NCBI RefSeq assembly: GCF_020880415.1
Contig: NZ_JAJIUJ010000003.1
Span: forward strand, 1-43,478
Reading direction: 5' to 3'
DNA: 43,478 nt
DNA from: Xanthomonas euvesicatoria pv. euvesicatoria
GTDB lineage: Bacteria > Pseudomonadota > Gammaproteobacteria > Xanthomonadales > Xanthomonadaceae
In this document: positions 17,003 through 25,858 of the stretch, piece by piece
Layout: each line of letters begins with the position of its first letter
Numbering within the stretch: the first letter of the stretch is position 1
Made by a program: the position numbers and the translations under genes
The notes under the pieces: generated by a model
Seen by the model: the letters and a program-made list of their open reading frames with translations, nothing else
The model's database searches: none
What the model was told of the DNA's origin: nothing

Positions 17003-17246
17003 TGCCGCTGCTAGCGGGCTGGTCGGTGGTGGATGCGGGCTTGGTATCGCCATCCACCGGCGCAGGCGCAGGCGTGGACTCGTCCAGCGGTTGCGACGCA
17101 TCCGCCGGCTGCGGCACCGGCTGGGCTTCCACCGGCACCGGCTTCTGCGGCATCACCAGCGGGCCCTTGTTGCCGCAAGCGGCAAGCAGGAGAAAGGTCG
17201 CACCAACCAGTGCGAGACGAACAGACGGTCGGGACATGATGCTCAT
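16992..17246 (-). CDS. lptM: LptM-like small lipoprotein
   Basis: A short lipoprotein of 84 residues. The signal ends in lipobox LAAC, immediately followed by GNKGPLVMP, which is the hallmark of the LptM (YifL) family. In E. coli LptM helps the LPS translocon LptD/LptE mature. The rest is a low-complexity Pro/Ala/Gln tail, longer than the E. coli protein. The position directly upstream of dapF is conserved with E. coli. Either ATG at 17246 or 17237 can be used. A TATACT hexamer ends 7 bases before the first, so a leaderless transcript is likely. Confidence 0.9.
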   Translation of the reverse strand: MSIMSRPSVRLALVGATFLLLAACGNKGPLVMPQKPVPVEAQPVPQPADASQPLDESTPAPAPVDGDTKPASTTDQPASSGNER

Positions 17247-17253
17247 GGGCCGA

Positions 17254-17259
17254 AGTATA
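17254..17259 (-). promoter_or_regulatory. Candidate -10 element of the lptM-dapF-xerC operon
   Basis: On the minus strand TATACT ends 7 bases before the lptM ATG (17246), which puts the start of the message at or next to the ATG. The -35 region (about CACGGC at 17 bases) is weak. Confidence 0.45.
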
Positions 17260-17302
17260 GCCAGAACGCCGTTATGGCCGTGCGCTCGCCGGCGCGCCGC
17301 GT

Positions 17303-17701
17303 TCAGTGCGCACCCGGCAGCGGGCGCGGCGGTGGCTCGGGGCGCAACCACAGCCAGATCGCCACCACGGCCATGCTGCCGATCGACAGGTACTTGACCC
17401 AGAACACCGGCACGCACCACAGCATGATCGCGGCGCAGACCGTCATGGTCAGCGTCGCCATCCACTTGGCCTTGCGGCTGACTGCCCGGTAGGTCTGCCA
17501 TTCCACGATCGCCGGGCCGAAGCGCGGATGCGACAGCAGCCAGTTGTGCAGGCGCTCGGAGCCATGCGAGGCCGCCCAGGCAGAGATCAGGATGAAGACC
17601 GTCGTCGGCAGCCCCGGGACGAAGATCCCGACGATGCCGGTAACCAGGCTGGCGTAGGCCAGCAACCACCAGGCCCAGCGGAATCGAGTCGGTCGCGTCA
17701 T
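17303..17701 (-). CDS. DUF454 (YbaN-like) inner-membrane protein
   Basis: A 132-residue protein of the DUF454 family. The typical signature is GIVGIFVPGLPTTVFILISAWAASHGSERLHNWLL, seen as VGIFVPGLPTTVFIL, then SERLHNWLLSHPRFGP with the conserved HPRFG. It has about three membrane helices (residues 12-30, 36-50, 82-118) and a proline-rich C-terminus. Function is unknown. The ATG at 17701 is preferred; a TTG two codons upstream (17707) is possible. It lies upstream of lptM on the same strand with a 56-base gap and its own promoter is not evident. Confidence 0.9.
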   Translation of the reverse strand: MTRPTRFRWAWWLLAYASLVTGIVGIFVPGLPTTVFILISAWAASHGSERLHNWLLSHPRFGPAIVEWQTYRAVSRKAKWMATLTMTVCAAIMLWCVPVFWVKYLSIGSMAVVAIWLWLRPEPPPRPLPGAH

Positions 17702-18068
17702 GCGCAAATGATACGGCCAGCGCTGCGGTTTGGTGAGTCGGCCCTGCAGCGATGATTCTATCGCTGCAGAAGGGCGCGCTCTGCGCAGCGGGCGGCGTGC
17801 AGCGCGCGCTGGCCGCCAGATCTGCCGCGTCGCCCCACCGCGCTGCGGTCAGATACGCAGCCCCAGCCGCAGCGACGCCTGACTGCGATGCCCGGCTCGC
17901 TGCAGGGCGAGGCAGCGAACGCACCACGCCGATAAGGAAAAACGAAGGCGGTGAGGCGGAAGATGGAAGACGCGCAAGCCGCTCGCATCCCAGCGAGCAG
18001 CCAGCTCCCGCCCAAGCCATCCGCTGTAACGAATCCCGACTCCCGACTCCCCAATCCCGCCCGTCCAG
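17702..18068. other. Intergenic stretch with GATTCCC/GACTCCC repeat run
   Basis: Between the DUF454 gene and the S9 peptidase, 367 bases hold no convincing gene. An open frame on the minus strand (17758-18054) is rich in Arg, Cys and Gly and has no domain. The stretch 18031-18060 is a tandem of ATCCCGACTCCCGACTCC-like units related to the repeat between hslV and hslU. Confidence 0.6.
18031..18060. repeat. GACTCCC/ATCCC short repeat run
   Basis: Units AATCCCGACTCCCGACTCCC and CAATCCCGC follow each other just past the end of the S9 peptidase gene. They share the TCCCGA core of the inverted repeat at 13526-13635. No matching inverted arm was seen nearby. Confidence 0.55.
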
Positions 18069-20141
18069 CTACTTCACGCCCAACTGATCCAGTACGAACG
18101 CATACGATTCGGCCAGCTCGCGGTAGCGGCGGAAGCGTCCGGATTTGCCGCCATGCCCGGCTTCCATATTGGTGCGGAACACGATCGGCTGGGTGCCGGT
18201 GTTGTCGTCACGCAGCTTGGCCACCCACTTGGCCGGCTCCCAGTACTGCACCTGCGAATCCCACAGGCCGGTGCCCACGAACAGCGCCGGGTACGCCTGC
18301 TTGCGCACGTTGTCGTACGGCGAGTACGACAGCATGTACTGGTAATCGTCCTGGGTTTCCGGGTTGCCCCACTCGTCGTATTCGTTGGTGGTGAGCGGAA
18401 TGCTGGCGTCGAGCATGGTGGTGACCACATCGACGAACGGCACCTGCGCGACCATCACGCGATAGTCCTGCGGCGCCATATTGGCCACCGCGCCCATCAG
18501 CAGACCGCCCGCGCTCCCACCGGATGCGGCAACCCGGTCCTTGGCGGCGTAACCTAGCGCGACCAGACCGCGGGTGACATCGATAAAGTCATTGAAGGTG
18601 TTTTGCTTGTGCAGCAGCTTGCCGTCGTCGTACCACTGGCGCCCCATTTCCTGGCCGCCGCGGATGTGCGCGATGGCATACACCACACCGCGGTCCAGCA
18701 GGCTGATCGCCGGCAGATTGAATGCCGGGTCCATCGACATGCCGTAACTGCCGTACGCATACTGAAACAGCGCCGCGCTGCCATCCTTCTTGAAGCCCTT
18801 TTTGTACACCAGCGACACCGGCACCTTGACCCCGTCGCGTGCCGTCACCCACACGCGTTCGGTCACGTACTTGCTGGCGTCGTAGCCGATCACCGGTTGC
18901 TGCTTGAGCAACCGGCGCTCGCCGGTCTGGGTGTTGAGCTCGTAGGTGGTCGCCGGCGTGGTCAGCGAGGTGTAGCTATAACGCAGCCAGACGGTATCCG
19001 GCTCGGCGTTGACAGATAGACCCATCGAATACGCCGGTTCATCGGCCTTGACGTATTCATGGCTACCATCGCGCATGAGCAAGCGCACACGCTCCAGTCC
19101 GCCCGAACGCTCTTCGATGGCGGTGAATCCATCGAACAATTCGAAGTCTTCGATGTAGACGTTGTCGTCGTGCGCCACCCAGTCGGTCCACTGCGTGCGC
19201 GTGGTCGCATCGGTGGGCGCAGTGACCAGCTTGAAGTTCCTGGCGTCATCGGCATTGGTGCGAACCACCCAGCGGCCATCGAAATGCTCGGCGTGGTATT
19301 CCACATCGCGCTCGCGCTTGGCCAGCACCGTGAAGGTGTCCGGCTTGGCGGCCAGCGCATAGCGGGTTTCCGAAGAAACCGTGCTTTCCACCGCGATGGT
19401 GATGTACTTGTCGTCGCGCGTGCGGCCGATGCCCATGTAGAAGCTGTCGTCCTTCTCTTCGTACACCAGCACATCGTCTTTGGACGGCGTGCCGAGCACA
19501 TGCTTTTTCACGCGCACGGTGAGCAGCGTTTCCGGGTCGTTTTCGACATAGAACAGCGTCTTGTTGTCGTCGGCCCACACCACATTGGCCGAGACGCCTT
19601 CCACGGTGTCCGGATAGAGTTCGCCGGTGTCCAGGTTCTTGAAGCGGATGGTGTATTGACGGCGGCCAACGGCATCGTCGGCCCAGGCGAGGATGCGGTT
19701 GTCCTGGCTCACTGCGGCATCGCCCACGCTGAAGTAGCCCTTGCCCTGCGCCATCTGGTTGACGTCTAGCAGGATCTGTTCCGGCGCCTCCATGCTGCCC
19801 TTGCGACGCGCCTGGATCGGATAATCCTTGCCGGTCTCGAACCGCGTGTAATACCAATAGCCGCGCTCGCGATACGGCACGCTGGCATCGTCCTGCTTGA
19901 TGCGCCCGACGATCTCGGTGTACAGCGCTTCTTCCAACGGTTTCAGCGGCGCCATCACCTTGTCGGTGTAGGCATTCTCGGCGTCGAGATACGCCAGCAC
20001 CGCCTTGTCTTCGCGCTTGTCGTCGCGCAACCAGTAATAGTCGTCGTTGCGGGTCGCACCGAACGGCGCCTTGACCACATGCGGGTGCTTGGCGACGTCT
20101 GGCGGCGACGGAAGGGCGGCGAAGGCAGGGGATGTGGTCAT
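18069..20141 (-). CDS. S9A oligopeptidase B-like serine peptidase
   Basis: A 690-residue prolyl-oligopeptidase-family enzyme (S9A). An N-terminal seven-bladed beta-propeller carries NDDYYWLRDD near residue 32 and acidic YTRFETGKDYP blades. The alpha/beta hydrolase domain has nucleophile Ser543 in SGGSAGGLLMG, and the catalytic His lies in EAGHGGKSG near the C-terminus. The protein resembles oligopeptidase B (cleavage after Arg/Lys). The residues around the ATG (AVLTLLIASLMTTSPAFA) read like a signal peptide, but the codons before the ATG hold no ATG, GTG or TTG after an in-frame TAA. The present start therefore cuts the signal peptide in half, and export is doubtful in this strain unless a non-standard start is used. 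Confidence 0.93.
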   Translation of the reverse strand: MTTSPAFAALPSPPDVAKHPHVVKAPFGATRNDDYYWLRDDKREDKAVLAYLDAENAYTDKVMAPLKPLEEALYTEIVGRIKQDDASVPYRERGYWYYTRFETGKDYPIQARRKGSMEAPEQILLDVNQMAQGKGYFSVGDAAVSQDNRILAWADDAVGRRQYTIRFKNLDTGELYPDTVEGVSANVVWADDNKTLFYVENDPETLLTVRVKKHVLGTPSKDDVLVYEEKDDSFYMGIGRTRDDKYITIAVESTVSSETRYALAAKPDTFTVLAKRERDVEYHAEHFDGRWVVRTNADDARNFKLVTAPTDATTRTQWTDWVAHDDNVYIEDFELFDGFTAIEERSGGLERVRLLMRDGSHEYVKADEPAYSMGLSVNAEPDTVWLRYSYTSLTTPATTYELNTQTGERRLLKQQPVIGYDASKYVTERVWVTARDGVKVPVSLVYKKGFKKDGSAALFQYAYGSYGMSMDPAFNLPAISLLDRGVVYAIAHIRGGQEMGRQWYDDGKLLHKQNTFNDFIDVTRGLVALGYAAKDRVAASGGSAGGLLMGAVANMAPQDYRVMVAQVPFVDVVTTMLDASIPLTTNEYDEWGNPETQDDYQYMLSYSPYDNVRKQAYPALFVGTGLWDSQVQYWEPAKWVAKLRDDNTGTQPIVFRTNMEAGHGGKSGRFRRYRELAESYAFVLDQLGVK

Positions 20142-20272
20142 CAGGCTGGCGATCAGAAGAGTGAGGACGGCTTAATCAGATTGGGGTCCATTGGATGAAC
20201 GCAATGCCATCCCGGCACCGGAGTGTGGAAGAGCCCCTTGTCGGGCGCCATGTGTCCTGGGTCATGCTGGTC

Positions 20273-20278
20273 TATCAT
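20273..20278 (+). promoter_or_regulatory. Candidate -10 element of the aminotransferase gene
   Basis: TATCAT ends 7 bases before the ATG at 20286. No ribosome site is seen between, so the message may begin at the ATG. Confidence 0.35.
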
Positions 20279-20285
20279 CGAGCCA

Positions 20286-21470
20286 ATGGATTCCACACTT
20301 CCGTACGCAGGCGGCTATAGCCGTCGCAGCCAGGACATCGCCCCGTTTCATGTCATGTCGCTGCTGGCGCGCGCCAATGCGCTCGAGCAGGCCGGCCACG
20401 ACGTGATCCACCTGGAAATCGGCGAGCCCGACTTCACCACTGCCGCGCCGATCGTCGCTGCCGGCCAGGCGGCATTGGCAGCCGGCCACACCCGCTACAC
20501 CGCCGCACGCGGGCTGCCGGCGCTGCGCGAGGCGATTGCCGGCTTCTATGCGCAACGCTACGCCTGCAACCTCGATCCGGAGCGGATTCTGGTGACACCC
20601 GGGGGGTCTGGCGCATTGCTGCTGGCCAGCAGCCTGCTGGTGGATCCGGGCAAGCATTGGTTGCTCGCCGACCCGGGCTACCCGTGCAACCGGCATTTTC
20701 TGCGCCTGGTCGAAGGCGCCGCGCAATTGGTCCCGGTCGGCCCGGACAGCGATTATCAGTTGACCCCTGCGCTGGTGGAGAGCGCCTGGAACGCCGACAG
20801 CGTGGGCGCCCTGGTGGCCTCACCGGCAAATCCCACCGGCAGCGTGCTGTCGCGCACGCAACTGGCTGCGCTTTCGCAGGCGCTGCATGCGCGCGGTGGC
20901 CATCTGGTGGTCGACGAGATCTATCACGGCCTGACCTACGGCCTGGACGCGCACAGCGTGCTGGAGGTGGACGATGGCGCGTTCGTGCTGAACAGTTTTT
21001 CCAAGTACTTCGGCATGACCGGCTGGCGGCTGGGCTGGCTGATCGCACCGCCCGACGCGGTGCCGGAATTGGAAAAGCTTGCGCAGAATCTCTACATCAG
21101 TGCCTCGACAATTGCCCAGCACGCCGCACTGGCCTGCTTCACGCCCGAGAGCATCGCCATCTTCGAAGCGCGCCGCGGTGAGTTTCAGCAGCGTCGCGAT
21201 TACCTGCTGCCGGCCTTGCGTGCGCTGGGCTTCGAGATCGCAGTCGAACCGCAAGGCGCGTTTTACTTGTATGCCGACATCAGCGGATTTTCAGATGATG
21301 CGCAGGCGTTTTGCGCGCATTTTCTGGAAACCGAACATGTTGCGTTTACGCCCGGCATCGACTTCGGCCACTACCGCGCCAACCAGCACGTCCGCATTGC
21401 CTACACGCAAAGCCTGCCGCGTCTGCAGCAGGCGGTGGAGCGGATTGCGCGTGGGTTGAAGCGGTTGTAG
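20286..21470 (+). CDS. PLP-dependent class I/II aminotransferase
   Basis: A 394-residue fold-type I aminotransferase. Seen: IHLEIGEPDF near the N-terminus, TRYTAARGLPALREAI, the Asn/Pro of SPANPTGS, VDEIYHGLTYG (Asp and Tyr contacting PLP), and the Schiff-base Lys in NSFSKYFGMTGWRLGW. The conserved Arg that binds the substrate carboxylate is in VRIAY near the C-terminus. The set fits the aspartate/alanine transaminase I-gamma group; the amino donor and acceptor are not certain. ATG at 20286 is preferred over 20223 because the upstream extension has no similarity to the family. It is divergent from the S9 peptidase gene. Confidence 0.93.
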   Translation: MDSTLPYAGGYSRRSQDIAPFHVMSLLARANALEQAGHDVIHLEIGEPDFTTAAPIVAAGQAALAAGHTRYTAARGLPALREAIAGFYAQRYACNLDPERILVTPGGSGALLLASSLLVDPGKHWLLADPGYPCNRHFLRLVEGAAQLVPVGPDSDYQLTPALVESAWNADSVGALVASPANPTGSVLSRTQLAALSQALHARGGHLVVDEIYHGLTYGLDAHSVLEVDDGAFVLNSFSKYFGMTGWRLGWLIAPPDAVPELEKLAQNLYISASTIAQHAALACFTPESIAIFEARRGEFQQRRDYLLPALRALGFEIAVEPQGAFYLYADISGFSDDAQAFCAHFLETEHVAFTPGIDFGHYRANQHVRIAYTQSLPRLQQAVERIARGLKRL

Positions 21471-21642
21471 CAGGCTGCGTGACCCGCAGTGCGCTGCACG
21501 GACGTTTTGCGTAAGGCGCCGACGCCTTGCGCATTGCGTAGCACGCGCGTTCTCCACTGCGCACCCGCTGACCGCCAACGCCATCGGCAAGGCCAACATC
21601 GCGCACGCTTGGGCATGTTGACCCACGACAAAACCCTCTGAC

Positions 21643-21680
21643 GACACGAGGCCGCTGCAAACTGCCAGCGGCCTCGTGTC
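21643..21680. terminator. Perfect 15-base hairpin between converging genes
   Basis: GACACGAGGCCGCTG (21643-21657) pairs exactly with CAGCGGCCTCGTGTC (21666-21680) around an 8-base loop. It sits between the ends of the aminotransferase (plus) and the prolyl oligopeptidase (minus). There is no T-run directly after it on the plus strand; on the minus strand TTTT follows about 8 bases later. It is likely a transcription or decay barrier, a weaker terminator than the one at 12096. Confidence 0.6.
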
Positions 21681-21713
21681 GCGCGACGCATCATGCCGCA
21701 TGTGGACGGCGCC

Positions 21714-23807
21714 TCAGTCGGCCAACCGCTCCCACAGGAAGCTGTACGCCAGCGCGGCCATATGCGCGGCCTGCGCGTTGTTGGCCGCACCGCCGTGGCC
21801 ACCTTCGATGTTCTCGTAATAGGTCACGTCCTTGCCGGCCTCGATCATCTTGGCGGCCATCTTGCGCGCGTGGCCGGGGTGCACGCGATCGTCGCGCGTG
21901 GAGGTCAGGAAGATCACCGGCGGATAGGTCTTCTTCGCATCGAACAAGTGGTATGGCGAGAAGGTCTGGATGAACTTCCAGTCGTCGGTGTCCGGGTTGC
22001 CGTATTCGGCCATCCACGAGGCGCCGGCCAGCAGGTGGCTGTAGCGCTTCATGTCCAGCAGCGGCACTTGCACCACCACCGCACCGAACAGCTCCGGATA
22101 CTGGGTGAGCATGTTGCCGGTCATCAGGCCGCCATTGCTGCCGCCCTGCACGCCCAGATGCTTGGTCGAGGTGATCTTGCGCGCCACCAGATCCTTGGCC
22201 ACCGCGGCCATATCTTCATACGCCTTGTGGCGGTTCTGCTTGAGCGCGGCCTGGTGCCAGCGCGGGCCGTATTCGCCACCGCCGCGGATATTGGCCACCA
22301 CGTAGACGCCGCCCTTTTCCAGCCACGCGCGCCCCAGGCCACCGGAGTAATTGGGCGTCATCGAAATCTCGAAACCGCCGTAGCCGTACAGCAGGGTCGG
22401 CGCGCTGCCGTCGAGCTTCAAGGTCTTCGGGCGTACCAGGAAATACGGCACGCGGGTGCCGTCCTTGCTGGTGGCGAAGTGCTGCTCGATGGTGTCCTTG
22501 CCGGCATCGAAGAACGCCGGCATGGTCTTGAGCGGCTGCGGCGCAGAGCCCACCTCCACCCACGACAAGGTGGTGGGGGTCAGGTAATCGGTGACGGTGA
22601 GCCACAGCGCATCGCTGTCGTCGCTATCCACCGCGCCGACATCCACCGTGCCGAAGCTCGGCGCACCGACGAACGCGCTCTTTTTCCAGCCATCGCGCGA
22701 AGGCGTGATCACGCTCAGACGGTTCTTGACGTCTTCCAGCACGTTCAACACCAGATGCGACTTGGTCCACGCCATGCCGGCCAGCGAGGTGATCTCGGTG
22801 GGTTCGAACAACACATCGAAGTTGCGCTTGCCGGCCATGAAATCGTCGAAACGCGTGGCCAGCAAGGTGCCGGGTCTGTAGGTCTTGCCACCCACCGTCC
22901 ACGGCTCGCGCAGCTCCAGCGTCAGCCACTGGCGCTTGACCGACTTGCTGGCCGAATTGGGCACGTCCACCTTGACCAGCTTGCCGTCGGCGCCCTTGAG
23001 ATACAGCTCGTCGTTGTAGAAGGCCAGCGTGCGGCTGACGAAATCGCGTTCGAAACCGGGCGTGTCGTCATGCATGGCCGCGATGTACATATCGGTCGGC
23101 TTGCCTTCGTACACCACGGTCGCAGCAGTCAGTGGCGTGCCGCGCTTCCACTGCTTGGCGATGCGCGGGTAGCCGGAGCTGGTCATGCTGCCGGCGCCGA
23201 AATCGGTGAACACGTAGACGGTGTCCCGGTCGATCCAGCCCAGCCCGCCCTTGGACTCGGGGCGGAAGAAACCGTCCTTGACCCATTGCTTGCTGCCCAG
23301 ATCGAACTCGCGCGTGACATCGGCATCGGCACCGCCGCGCGACAACGCGATCAGGCAGCGCTGATAGTCCGGGCGCAGGCAGTCGGCACCGTGCCACACC
23401 CAGTTTTCGCCTTCGGCCTTGTTGAGCGCATCCAGGTCCAGCACCGTTTCCCACTTGGGCGAAGCCTTGCGGTACTCGTCCAGCGTGGTACGCCGCCACA
23501 GGCCGCGCTCGTGCTGCTTGTCCTTCCAGAAGTTGTAGTAGAACGCGCCGATCTTCTGCACGCCGGGAATCTTGGCGTCCGAATCCAGCACTTCGCGGAT
23601 GCTGGTTTCCATCTGCTTGAACGCCGGCGTGCTGGCCAGCCGCGCCTCGGTCTTGGCGTTCTGGGTCTTGACCCAGTCCAGCGGCTTGGCGCCGGTGACA
23701 TCTTCCAGCCAGGCGTAGGGATCATTGGACACGGGGGGTTCCTCTGCAGAGACGGCGCCAGCGGTGATCAGGCCGGCAACCAGGCAGATCGAGGCGAACT
23801 TGGACAT
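21714..23807 (-). CDS. Secreted prolyl oligopeptidase (S9A)
   Basis: A 697-residue serine peptidase that cuts after proline in small peptides. A signal peptide (MSKFASICLVAGLITAGAVSA, about 21 residues) sends it to the periplasm or outside. The mature enzyme starts with the family pattern NDPYAWLEDVTG. A beta-propeller spans about residues 90-430, then an alpha/beta hydrolase domain with nucleophile Ser557 (VQGGSNGGLM), Asp in TSTRDDRVHPGH and His in EGGHGGAAN. It is distinct from, and only distantly similar to, the S9 enzyme at 18069-20141. The ATG at 23807 gives a correct signal peptide; the longer open frame to 24272 overlaps the next gene and is not supported. Confidence 0.95.
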   Translation of the reverse strand: MSKFASICLVAGLITAGAVSAEEPPVSNDPYAWLEDVTGAKPLDWVKTQNAKTEARLASTPAFKQMETSIREVLDSDAKIPGVQKIGAFYYNFWKDKQHERGLWRRTTLDEYRKASPKWETVLDLDALNKAEGENWVWHGADCLRPDYQRCLIALSRGGADADVTREFDLGSKQWVKDGFFRPESKGGLGWIDRDTVYVFTDFGAGSMTSSGYPRIAKQWKRGTPLTAATVVYEGKPTDMYIAAMHDDTPGFERDFVSRTLAFYNDELYLKGADGKLVKVDVPNSASKSVKRQWLTLELREPWTVGGKTYRPGTLLATRFDDFMAGKRNFDVLFEPTEITSLAGMAWTKSHLVLNVLEDVKNRLSVITPSRDGWKKSAFVGAPSFGTVDVGAVDSDDSDALWLTVTDYLTPTTLSWVEVGSAPQPLKTMPAFFDAGKDTIEQHFATSKDGTRVPYFLVRPKTLKLDGSAPTLLYGYGGFEISMTPNYSGGLGRAWLEKGGVYVVANIRGGGEYGPRWHQAALKQNRHKAYEDMAAVAKDLVARKITSTKHLGVQGGSNGGLMTGNMLTQYPELFGAVVVQVPLLDMKRYSHLLAGASWMAEYGNPDTDDWKFIQTFSPYHLFDAKKTYPPVIFLTSTRDDRVHPGHARKMAAKMIEAGKDVTYYENIEGGHGGAANNAQAAHMAALAYSFLWERLAD

Positions 23808-23874
23808 GAATGTTTCCGGAAACACGAATGCCCGGAACGTAGCACAGCGCCCCGCCGGCCAACCCTGCCGAAGG

Positions 23875-24186
23875 TCAGGCTGCGCGCGCCTGTGTCGCCG
23901 TACGCGAAGCGCTGCGCCGGCGCTGGGCCTGCGGGCCACGCCGCCGGGGCGCAACACGGTGCGCGCCACGCGTTGCCAACGAAGGCAGGGCAAACCGGTG
24001 CAAGCTCCACCACGCCAGCATCGGCATGCCGACCAGCCACAGCGGCAACCAGCCGATCCACTCGCTGCTGCCTCGCGCGGCCGGCCAGACCAGCACCAGG
24101 GCCAGCCCGGCCAGGGCGATCTGCCGCACCGGGCGAAGCACGCGCGGGTCGGGACGTTCGGAACGGGAAGCAGGACGATGCGACAT
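23875..24186 (-). CDS. Small membrane protein, unknown function
   Basis: A 103-residue protein with a basic N-terminus, two hydrophobic helices (about residues 23-38 and 44-60; ALAGLALVLVWPAA and WLPLWLVGMPMLAWWSL) and a strongly basic Arg-rich C-terminus. An ATG at 24186 is preceded by GGAG at 10 bases. The protein-like character of the helices and the ribosome site support it; no family is recognised. It lies 67 bases upstream of the prolyl oligopeptidase on the same strand. Confidence 0.65.
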   Translation of the reverse strand: MSHRPASRSERPDPRVLRPVRQIALAGLALVLVWPAARGSSEWIGWLPLWLVGMPMLAWWSLHRFALPSLATRGAHRVAPRRRGPQAQRRRSASRTATQARAA

Positions 24187-24548
24187 GGCGGCACTCCGTG
24201 GCAGGAAGGATCACAACAGGCGCGCAGGATTGCCGCAGCCCATCTCACAGGCTGCGACCTTGACGCGGGCATCCTGCGGGGCGCGATTGGGGTGCCTGCC
24301 CAGGCGCGTCACCGGCCTCCACGAGTGCTGCTGCCCCCTGCAACGTCGGCGCGCGGCACCGGACCGACGCGGCGCGGCCAGCCGGTCGGTCGCGGCGCCA
24401 GCGCTTGATCGGCGCCCGCCAGCCGGCCCCAGCCGCCCGGCGTCTGCCGCAGATTGCCCGGCTGCCGATGCCAGACGGGACCGTTGACGCGAACTTGCCC
24501 CCTGCATGCGGTAGTGTGCTGCTCCGACTGCCTCTTTGTGATGTTGCG
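24187..24548. other. Divergent intergenic region
   Basis: 362 bases lie between the small membrane protein (minus) and the lipocalin (plus). No convincing coding sequence is seen; the open frames crossing it are Arg/Ala/Pro-rich shadows. Promoters for both genes should lie here, but I cannot point to good -35/-10 pairs. Confidence 0.5.
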
Positions 24549-25118
24549 ATGCGCCTGACCGTTACGATCGCCCTCGCTGTTCTGCTCGTCCTCGGCCTGC
24601 CCGTGGCACATGCCAAGGACACGTCCGCCACGGAGCCGGCAATCGACCTGTCCAAGATCATGGGCACCTGGTACGTGATTGCGCGCATGCCCAACGCGGT
24701 CGAGCGTGGCCACGTCACCAGCCGCGACGAATACACCCTGGTCGAAGACGGCAAGGTGGCGGTGCGCTATCTGTACCGCGACGGGTTCGGCGAACCGGAA
24801 AAGCAAGTCAATGCGCGCGCCTCGGTGGATGCCGACAGCGGCAACCGCGACTGGCGCGTGTGGTTCTACAAGGTCATCCCGGCCAAGCAGCGCATCCTGG
24901 AGATCGCCCCCGACGGCTCGTGGATGCTGATCTCCTACCCGGGCCGCGACCTGGCCTGGATCTTCTCGCGCAAGCCGGACATGAGCCGCGACCAGTACCG
25001 CATGTTGGTCAACAAGATGCGCGACGACTATTCCATCTATACCGACAAACTCAAGCGGGTACCGCAGCTGCGCGAACAGGTGGACCGCCTGGGCTTTGAA
25101 GTGCCGAACAAGCGCTAG
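24549..25118 (+). CDS. Bacterial lipocalin (Blc-like)
   Basis: A 189-residue lipocalin. A signal peptide (about 22 residues ending PVAHA) is followed by the lipocalin first motif around IMGTWYVIARMPN (the GxW at the base of the barrel). Later strands contain WRVWFYKVIP and YPGRDLAWIFSRKPDMS, which matches the conserved GxDxxxAW/SR region in Blc proteins. There is no lipobox Cys, unlike E. coli Blc, so it is probably free in the periplasm. Lipocalins of this type bind lysophospholipids or fatty acids and are stress-linked. The ATG at 24549 begins the signal peptide; an out-of-frame ATG lies 8 bases before. Confidence 0.92.
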   Translation: MRLTVTIALAVLLVLGLPVAHAKDTSATEPAIDLSKIMGTWYVIARMPNAVERGHVTSRDEYTLVEDGKVAVRYLYRDGFGEPEKQVNARASVDADSGNRDWRVWFYKVIPAKQRILEIAPDGSWMLISYPGRDLAWIFSRKPDMSRDQYRMLVNKMRDDYSIYTDKLKRVPQLREQVDRLGFEVPNKR

Positions 25119-25150
25119 CGCGATCGAACGTCATCCGTTGGAGGTGTGGC

Positions 25151-25492
25151 TTGAAGGTTCAGTACTTGGAGATCGTTACCTGCAACACGGAGGAGGTCTG
25201 CGCCGCCTACGCGATGCAGGGCGCTGAATTCGGCGAGCCGGTACCCGAACTGGGTAACGCCCGCACCGCACACCTGGCCGGCGGCGGCCTCGTCGGTGTT
25301 CGCGCACCTCTGCGCGAGTCGGAACGGCCCGTTGTTCGCCCCTACTGGCTCGTCGAAGACATCGAGTCGGCTGTTTCGGCCATCGTGGAGGCAGGCGGCA
25401 CGGTCGCAGTCCCACCGATGGAACTTCCCGGCCGGGGTCGATGTGCCATCTACCTGCTCGGCGGAAACGATCACGGCCTGTGGCAGCGCTAG
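25151..25492 (+). CDS. VOC-family protein (glyoxalase-like)
   Basis: A 113-residue single VOC (vicinal oxygen chelate) domain. The second half, PYWLVEDIESAVSAIVEAGG then TVAVPPMELPGRGRCAIY and LLGGNDHGLWQ, follows the repeated beta-alpha-beta-beta-beta pattern. The start is TTG at 25151 with a very good GGAGGTG site 5 bases upstream, which decides it. Metal-binding residues are not clear, so activity is unknown; it may be an antibiotic-resistance-like or binding protein. It is 32 bases downstream of the lipocalin gene and could share its transcript. Confidence 0.8.
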   Translation: MKVQYLEIVTCNTEEVCAAYAMQGAEFGEPVPELGNARTAHLAGGGLVGVRAPLRESERPVVRPYWLVEDIESAVSAIVEAGGTVAVPPMELPGRGRCAIYLLGGNDHGLWQR

Positions 25493-25579
25493 CTCCTGCG
25501 ATCGTGCCTGTCGCGCGGCCTGGCAATTCGTCCAAGGCGACGCCGCTTCGCGGCTCGGCTAATCCAGGTATCAGGCCCC

Positions 25580-25858
25580 ATGCCGGAGCAAACCACAACT
25601 GACAGCATCGGCCTGGTCGTTCGGGTCGGCACGCGTGTCCAGGTCACGCATCTCCACCAGTCCACTGTCTGCCACCTGCCGCAACTGGAAAGAGACCGGC
25701 TTCTCTCGATGCTCGGCGAAACGTTCGAGGTTTACGAGGTGGATCGGTGGGGACAGGCCTGGGTAGAGAAGCAGTGGCATCAGAGTGCGGATTTGGCTGA
25801 CTTCCACTGCCTGGGCTTGCAGCCGCAGCAGATGCTCGCGGTGCAAGATGGGCCCTGA
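25580..25858 (+). CDS. Small SH3-like protein, unknown function
   Basis: A 92-residue protein with the pattern VRVGTRVQVTHL, then ERDRLLSMLGETFEVYEVD, then WGQAWVEKQW and LGLQPQQMLAV. It resembles a widespread family of small beta-barrel proteins in which a 'GevFeVyeiDe.G.AWVek' core is conserved. There is no signal peptide. The ATG at 25580 lacks a strong ribosome site. No function is established. Confidence 0.65.
   Translation: MPEQTTTDSIGLVVRVGTRVQVTHLHQSTVCHLPQLERDRLLSMLGETFEVYEVDRWGQAWVEKQWHQSADLADFHCLGLQPQQMLAVQDGP

Noticed and set aside
21693..24263. An 856-codon plus-strand open frame opposite the prolyl oligopeptidase
   Set aside because: Shadow of the S9 gene: the opposite strand carries the signal peptide and catalytic triad; the plus frame has no recognisable features.
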